Positions 21,089 through 26,893 of a stretch of 26,893 bases of DNA are shown here, piece by piece (positions within the stretch are counted from its first letter, which is position 1; every line of letters starts with the position of its first letter). The DNA is from Saccoglossus kowalevskii (taxonomy: Eukaryota; Hemichordata; Enteropneusta; Harrimaniidae): contig NW_003142307.1 of the NCBI RefSeq assembly GCF_000003605.2, positions 373,866 to 400,758 on the forward strand, in the 5' to 3' direction. A program made the position numbers and the translations under genes. Below the pieces are notes generated by a model. It saw nothing but the letters and a program-made list of their open reading frames with translations. It was not told the origin of the DNA and did no database searches.

Positions 21089-21211
21089 TTAAAGCGGAAG
21101 GATCGTCACCTGCGCACGCGCGACAATTGAGTCCCAAGTGACGCTTGTTTGTAAACAATGACACGCTATGGCCATCTGACGCATGCGCAGGTGACGACTC
21201 CCCCGCTTTAA
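21089..21211. mobile_element. TTAA-flanked MITE family D
   Basis: TTAA (21089-21092), then AGCGGAAGGATCGTCACCTG and CGCACGCG. The right end mirrors this with 'cgcatgcgcaggtgacgact' and 'cccccgct', then TTAA (21208-21211). Terminal repeats of about 30 bp have a few mismatches. Only 123 bp long and CpG-rich. Same target and layout as family C with different ends. The right arm contains 'gcatgcgca', an NRF-1-like word. Confidence 0.75.
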
Positions 21212-21729
21212 TGCGGTGCGCTCGACATTCACTATATAGAAAGAAGGTATATGAAATCAAAAAAATTGGTTGGAATGACCTTAGCTAATTTACATAGAAA
21301 TAAATTATTGTGAGCTCATTTGCATAAAATAAATATTTCGACCTCCCCCACCTCTCCCTGATAAAAACGAGTAGGTGCAGTTATCAAAAACACAGAATTT
21401 ATTTTATTTGGCATAGTGTACAAAGTAAGCAGACATATACTTTGTCTCTTGCCTACAATTAGGAAATTTACAATCAGCCGTTCTAACAATGGCGTATACC
21501 CGCCAAGTAGCAATGCCAATTACGATTCACTACATAGTTTATAATCTAGTAAGGAGGTGAAAGGTCAAATAAAACTTGCTGTGAACTTTCCCAATAGTTT
21601 TCCCATGGTGATACTAATTCAAGAGCAAATAGAAATTAAAGGTGAAAACACCAACTTAGAATTGTTCTCACCTGCAAGTGAAATAAACATGCGCAAACAA
21701 AATTGTAGTTTAAGAGTAATGTATTGAAT
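21212..21729. other. Intronic sequence, no gene seen
   Basis: A 67-codon minus frame (21316-21519) shows no motif. No repeats noted. Confidence 0.45.
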
Positions 21730-21988
21730 TGCTTTCCAGTTCACAGAACCTGTTGTAGAGTTTTTCCATCAAAATCAAAGACATTGACAACCCTAGCAAT
21801 AGATCTTGCAGATACAGAAGCAGTGGGCACACTGGAAAGCATAGAGAATTCCCTGAGGTCTTGGATTCCTAGACTTATTTAATCATGTTTTCAAGCGAGA
21901 GATGAAAAAGGAGCCAACCAGTCTAGAAGAACACACCAGGGAAATTCGAAGACGACTGTTGAAAGGGAAAGTGAATTCACGAATGTAG
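21730..21988 (+). pseudogene. Coding-like stretch in two plus frames, unidentified
   Basis: After a fair acceptor ('attgctttccag'), one frame reads FPSKSKTLTTLAIDLADTEA then VGTLESIENSLRSWIPRLI before a TAA. An overlapping frame takes over after a TGA and reads GLGFLDLFNHVFKREMKKEP then TSLEEHTREIRRRLLKGKVN and SRM, ending in TAG at 21986. The acidic/basic helical character is protein-like, unlike the AT-driven frames elsewhere. I recognise no family. It may be a frameshifted relic of a gene or transposon protein, or one real exon with a chance neighbour. Confidence 0.25.
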
Positions 21989-22483
21989 GAAAATGTTAGT
22001 TAAAACACAGGATGATACAAATATATTTGCATGTACTTTTTCACACATTGCCATGGCAATGTATACATGGGATTAACGCAAGTAGTAAAATACACAATGG
22101 ATCGTTAAATGACAAATTGGCCAAAATGTCACTTGACAATTTAACAGGAAAACTGACCTCATTATATGTGTAAGTAAATTACACCATTCTCACATGCCCA
22201 GTTTTGTAAAAGTGAAAGAATAGCAAAAAAATGTATCCAGGAAAGGACAAGATATTAAACAGAGGTCGAAATAAGGGGAGCCCGGGATTCTGATATTTCT
22301 AGAGAAAATTGTCAAGCAGCCTGCATATAGAGGCTCCCCACATATTCTTATTTTCCACTATTGTATTCTTTTTTTCATGTCTTGTCTCTTCAGTTCATTG
22401 CCAGACTTTTTAGTTTTTTGTATAATTATTTAACCATTTTGCCTTATCTTATTGCTTTGCATTGTTATATTAATTCCCTTGTC
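21989..22483. other. Intronic sequence, no gene seen
   Basis: The right part becomes T-rich and grades into degenerate units of the following minisatellite from about 22430. Confidence 0.5.
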
Positions 22484-22906
22484 TTATTAAATTCTTTTGT
22501 CTTGTGATTTAATTCTTTTGTCTTGTGATTTAATTCTTTTGTCTTGTGATTTAATTCTTTTGTCTTGTGATTTAATTCTTTTGTCATGTGATTTAATTCT
22601 TTTGTCATGTGATTTAATTCTTTTGTCATGTGATTTAATTCTTTTGTCTGTGATTTAATTCTTTTGTCATGTGATTTAATTCTTTTGTCTTGTGATTTAA
22701 TTCTTTTGTCTTGTGATTTAATTCTTTTGTCTTGTGATTTAATTCTTTTGTCTTGTGATTTAATTCTTTTGTCTTGTGATTTAATTCTTTTGTCATGTGA
22801 TTTAATTCTTTTGTCTTGTGATTTAATTCTTTTGTCTTGTGATTTAATTCTTTTGTCATGTGATTTGATTCTTTTGTCTTATGATTTATATTCTTTTGTC
22901 TTATTT
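22484..22906. repeat. 21-bp minisatellite, about 20 copies
   Basis: Unit 'gtgatttaattcttttgtct' plus 't', with two variants ('cttgtg' and 'catgtg') interspersed. One unit near 22648 lost a T. Because 21 is a multiple of 3 and the unit has stop-free frames, it yields long open frames on both strands, reading TKELNHK repeats on minus and SCDLILL repeats on plus. These are by-products of the repeat, not genes. Degenerate units persist to about 22975. Confidence 0.97.
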
Positions 22907-23331
22907 TATTCTTTCATACTTGTCCTAGTTAATTTTTCTGTCTTAAATTATTTTGTCTTATTACTTTATTTCTTTTAATATTGCCATTTTGTTCTAATCA
23001 AAGAATAAGGATCATAAACGGTCTCTGGAAAGAGAAGGATTCTAAATGCCGCCTCATAAAATGTACGAGGGTCAAGTTTAACACTTATAAATTATTTATG
23101 CCCACATTAGAGTTGAGTGCATTATATAGAACGATGTCATCAGTTCTTATCAGGCACTTGATGGTACCACCATCTGAGACACTGATAGCAATCATAAAAC
23201 AGAGGAAAGCAATTTTGGTAATCCATGATAGAAATGTTTTTCAGTGATTGTTATCATCGTGGATTGATCCGCCTTTTCTTTTTTGTTTAATCTACAATGT
23301 ACTTTCAACAAATCCTTCATAAATGTAGCAT
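22907..23331. other. Sequence between two minisatellites, no gene seen
   Basis: The 88-codon plus frame at 22981-23247 shows no motif or splice context that I trust. Otherwise ordinary. Confidence 0.4.
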
Positions 23332-23607
23332 GATTTGATTGGCTGTATGCATATGTAGTATGTTCAAGGCTTGATTTGATTGGATGATGCACATATGTAG
23401 TATGTGTAAGGCTTGATTTGATTAGATGATGCACATAAGTAGAATGTGTAAGGCTTGACTTGATTGGATGTTGCGCATATGTAGTATGTGTAAGGCTGGA
23501 TTTGATTGGATGATGCACATAAGTAGTATGTGTAAGGCTTGACTTGATTGGATGATGCACATAAGTACATGTAGTATGTGTAAGGCTTGCTTTGATTGGA
23601 TAACGCA
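23332..23607. repeat. 42-bp tandem repeat, six copies
   Basis: The unit contains 'gtagtatgtgtaaggcttga' and 'tttgattggatgatgcacat'. One copy has an insertion ('acatgtag', near 23566). Units are moderately diverged and in two alternating subtypes ('gacttg' and 'gatttg'). Its minus-strand frames (SSNQIKPYTYY type) arise from the 3n period. Confidence 0.93.
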
Positions 23608-23709
23608 GTATAACTCTGCATCAGTTTCTCAGGGCTTACACTTCACAGACGCATTGAAGGATATTGCCACGTAGCCCAAGGTGTGCCTTGGTGTCCTTCA
23701 AAAAATACA

Positions 23710-23760
23710 GATTTTCTAAATACTAAGGCAATTTAAATTTGCCTTAGTATTTAGAAAATC
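23710..23760. repeat. 51-bp palindrome with 22-bp perfect arms
   Basis: Arms 23710-23731 and 23739-23760 are perfectly complementary, starting GATTTTCTAAATACTAAGGC, with a 7-nt TTTAAAT loop that itself is nearly symmetric. The short spacer makes this a strong cruciform or hairpin. No T-run or gene end explains it as a terminator; a tiny MITE or replication-error palindrome is likelier. Confidence 0.95.
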
Positions 23761-23853
23761 AATATTTTAACAAATTTCACTTTAAAATGGGTGTCTTCTC
23801 AATTTCATAGGTTCAAGCCATGGTATCTGATATCAAAATTATTTGGGGGTGTA

Positions 23854-23880
23854 GGGTCAAGGTCAAGGTCAAGGTCAAAA
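23854..23880 (+). promoter_or_regulatory. Triple AGGTCA direct repeat
   Basis: 'tcaaggtcaaggtcaaggtca' holds three abutting AGGTCA hexamers, including TCAAGGTCA, the extended half-site of ERR/SF-1 (FTZ-F1)-type nuclear receptors. A hexamer microsatellite would look the same, so function is only a possibility. Confidence 0.3.
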
Positions 23881-26177
23881 CACACAAAAAAGTTTACTTC
23901 TGGTAACATATTAGTTTGAACCTGAATCATTTTTTTTTTTTAAATTAATTGAAGCAATCTTATTCAAGCAACTCTGCAAGCAGACATCCTAATAAATAAA
24001 CTAATTGGATTCTTGAAATATCCTTAATTATATTTTTATCAGAAACATATTGATTGTCAAATTATTGACGGAACCTGATCAATAAACAGATTAATGGTAA
24101 ATGCCAGATCAGATATAGCCAGATTGACATAGCACCAGAAAATCCGGCAATTGCTCCCAAACTACGTATTCATTAAAGGATGCGATAATGAATATTTAAA
24201 CAATACATAGTGTGAATGTACATATCAGAAAAAAGTATGGCATCATTAGATACAAGCACTTTTTGCAAGTGAACAGAGAAGACAGATGTAAAAAAAAAAA
24301 CTTTTTTTCTCTTGAAATTTATTGACGGCATCTAAGACCTGTTATGGCTTTGAGAATCTCAACCTCTGCTACGGTTGCTAAGAGCGTTAATTGATCGCAT
24401 TTTTAGCACTACTTATCTAAATGACAAGAGTCGCTACATTCAAACGTACTGAGATGTATATCAACAATTCTCTCCATATTGACAACAATGGCAAGCATTG
24501 CTAAATTATTGACATCTGAGTTTCCAAAGGGTAGTAGTTTATTTTCAATCAATTACTCCTCAGATTTAAACCACAAAATGCCATAGCAACTGCCAAAACT
24601 AAATACAATGTATCTGTACAATGACCGGGAAATATGACCAAGTCCAGTATTATAATTCATTTATGTCATCCAGGGCCTGAGAGATAGTTAAACCTCCAAA
24701 TATTAATATCACGTTAACTGTTCCAGAAATCTATGTAACCATGGTGATTGTCACAGTGGAGGCAATGACGAAAGAAAATATAACACTGTTTGAGTAGTAA
24801 AACAAGTTCCCTCACTCCCAACGAAATCGTGCGGCTATTTGCATCTCAGGATCTACTACAAGTACAATGTAATTACTTGTATACTGTAAAGTGGTGTAGC
24901 TTCAGAGAAATGAATCAGAGTACAATTCTAGCTCAGGGAAATTAGTTAGGTTTATAGCTACACAGAGATTTCATCCTTGTAAACAATCATTAAACCCCAA
25001 ACCACAAACGTTCCTTAGCACTAACGTAATATTTTGAGCGCCAAACTCAACTGTCGCCATTCACAAAATGAAGTATTTTACATTTTTAACATATTTGATA
25101 TAGACATAGCATTCCAGAGCATAATATTTTAAAGAATCATAACAAACATAAATTAAATTTTAAGTGGTGAAAATTAAAGATTTTGTAACGTTTTTGTAAA
25201 TCTTTTCACTCACTGCCCCTGGATTTTTTCCATGACGCAGTTTTTTTTTTTTTAGCTTTTGCTTGAACAATAATTATATATACATACTCACACATAGTAT
25301 GACTAAGATTACAACATGACGCGATCGAAAAGATACATCATCCACAGTGTGGCGCCTAGCTTTTAAATCGGCTTAGGGCATACTAGAGTAAGTCTTAGTT
25401 TTAGTGCATTGACAACTAATAGCAAACTAACAATGTTGGCTGCGGGAAAACTGTCATTTCTATAACATATCAAATATATGTAAATGTAGGGACTCACTAT
25501 GCAAAACAAAAACTGCTTTACATATTGTAATCTTGGCAATTTCATGAAAGACATAGTTTTGTGAATTTTCCAGTTCAGCGAAGATAATGAAAGTTTGTAG
25601 TAGTAAAAATGTGACTGGGTTGCAAGGATACTTTATAGGAACTTCGTAAAATGCTGTCCCTACAAGCACAATCAAATCATATTGCAACAACTTGCAGTGA
25701 GTGGCCACATATAGCATGCCCAGAAGTGGTTTTTATTTGCATTTATAGATTAAAAAGCTGATACATAGAAAGTGTATGGCACAGAAATTGATTTCTATTC
25801 ACTCTCAGTATCAGTGAAAAAAATGGTTAGTTTCAAAAGCTATACACAGCAACATATATGTGGAGTTGCGAGAATTCAACAATAAATCATGGAAAATCAT
25901 GTACCGGTAATTTTGCAGAAGCGGTTTTCATAAGATTTCATCCAATGGAACATAACACAGACTTTGTTAAGGCCGAGAAAAAAAATATCTTTGTTTCTCA
26001 TTTCCGCGTGCATCATTTTGAACTGTGCGCCTCGAACGTTTTTTTTTCCTTCTAAAGCATTCCAAAATGCGCTTGTACTTGCACTTGTCTCAAATTTCCC
26101 CCATTTTAGCTCAGTATTAAAACAAGCAGCCTATCGGCTGAGATAGCTCCGCTGTTAGCAATGCACATTTCAATTAA
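23881..26177. other. Intronic sequence, no gene seen
   Basis: About 2.3 kb of AT-rich DNA with A/T homopolymer runs near 23930, 24290 and 25240. Frames at 25363-25717 (minus) and 25858-26146 (plus) show no recognisable motif. A lone 'tatactgtaaagtgg' at 24880 resembles a MITE A/B end but has no partner. Confidence 0.5.
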
Positions 26178-26893
26178 AGAACTGAAGACATCATTAGAAA
26201 ATGAACAATATAAATAGTATCAAAGCAATCTGACTTACAGTTTTCAACAAGAAGTCGAAAATATCACTTTTTACCAAAAATGACAAAAATATTCACCAAA
26301 ATTAGAGAATTAAAGATATCATTACAAAATGAACAAATCTGAGAGAGGTCCACATGTAGTACCTATATATGTAATATCAAAGCAATTGCACTTGTGGTTT
26401 TTAACAAGAAGTCGAAAATATCAGTTTTTACCAAAAATGACAAAAATATTCACCAAAATTAGAGAATTAAAGATATCATTACAAAATGAACAAATCTGAG
26501 AGAGGTCCACATGTAGTACCTATATATGTAATGTCAAAGCAATTGCACTTGCGGTTTTTAACAAGAAGTCGAAAATATCAGTTTTTACCAAAAATGACAA
26601 AAATATTCACCAAAATTAGAGAATTGAAGATATCATCACGAAATGAACAAATCTGAGAGAGGTCCACATGTAGTACCTATATATGTAATATCAAAGCAAT
26701 TGCACTTGCGGTTTTTAACAAGAAGTCGAAAATATCAGTTTTTACCAAAAATGACAAAAATATTCACCAAAATTAGAGAATTAAAGATATCAACATGAAA
26801 TGAACAAACCTAAGAGAGGTCTACCCAAGGTACATATACACCAAGTATCAAAGCATGTAGGCTTGTAGTTTCAAGAAGAAGTCGAAAAAGTAA
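26178..26893. repeat. 157-bp satellite array, runs off window
   Basis: The anchor 'caaagca' recurs at 26221, 26378, 26535, 26692 and 26849, exactly 157 bp apart each time. The unit includes 'caagaagtcgaaaatatcag', 'ttcaccaaaattagagaatt' and 'gagagaggtccacatgtagt'. The first copy lacks about 30 bp. The last differs most ('ctacccaaggtacatataca') yet keeps the 157-bp length. The central copies are nearly identical. No coding frame; non-coding satellite. Confidence 0.97.

Noticed and set aside
22635-22978. Two long repeat-encoded proteins on opposite strands
   Set aside because: Both follow from a stop-free 21-bp unit; no start context, splice sites or conserved flanks.
26120-26165. tRNA- or SINE-like promoter ('ggctgagatagctccgctgt')
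   Set aside because: It does not give convincing A and B boxes at the right spacing and no cloverleaf can be drawn.

Overview
This window is AT-rich, intron-dominated animal DNA. It has GT-AG introns, very sparse coding sequence, several minisatellites, a satellite array and many small non-autonomous transposon copies. The Scribble exons, LRAT-family remnant, TTAA- and TA-flanked MITEs and 'agtcagccattttgaat' intronic repeats point to an invertebrate metazoan. A lophotrochozoan, most likely a bivalve mollusc, is my best guess; no species is claimed. Nothing looks prokaryotic: no operon, no CRISPR, no tRNA or rRNA was found.

The only confidently functional coding sequence is at the left edge on the minus strand. 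Two consecutive exons (1940-2029, then 201-396) encode four exact 23-residue leucine-rich repeats of the cell-polarity scaffold Scribble. They are joined by a 1,543-bp intron, and both junctions are phase 2 where they meet. The next upstream Scribble exon was not found, so everything from 2030 to the right end (about 24.9 kb) is probably one very long 5' Scribble intron, unless the gene model changes.

Inside that presumed intron, on the opposite strand, is an LRAT/PLAAT-type (NlpC/P60-like thiol hydrolase) domain at 3253-3667. It is collinear in one frame but carries two nonsense codons. A possible membrane-anchor exon lies 1.6 kb downstream at about 5323-5535. Weaker coding-like traces are at 21730-21988 (two frames), 18741-18872 (43 aa, minus) and 12001-12279 (minus). 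A CpG-dense segment at 14815-15250 with an E-box and TCTCGCGAGA is a candidate promoter.

The rest is repeat landscape. Tandem arrays have units of 25, 39, 62, 23, 21, 42 and 157 bp. There are two paired families of TA-flanked MITEs beginning CTGTAAAA, and two TTAA-flanked CpG-rich MITE families. Two foldback elements and a 51-bp near-perfect palindrome are also present. Two CTCF-like motifs in the same orientation (7658 and 17192) and an AGGTCA triple repeat are the clearest regulatory-type motifs. I did not find a new multi-gene system. The most interesting items are the broken LRAT domain nested antisense in Scribble, the CpG-dense candidate promoter, and the several young MITE/minisatellite families.
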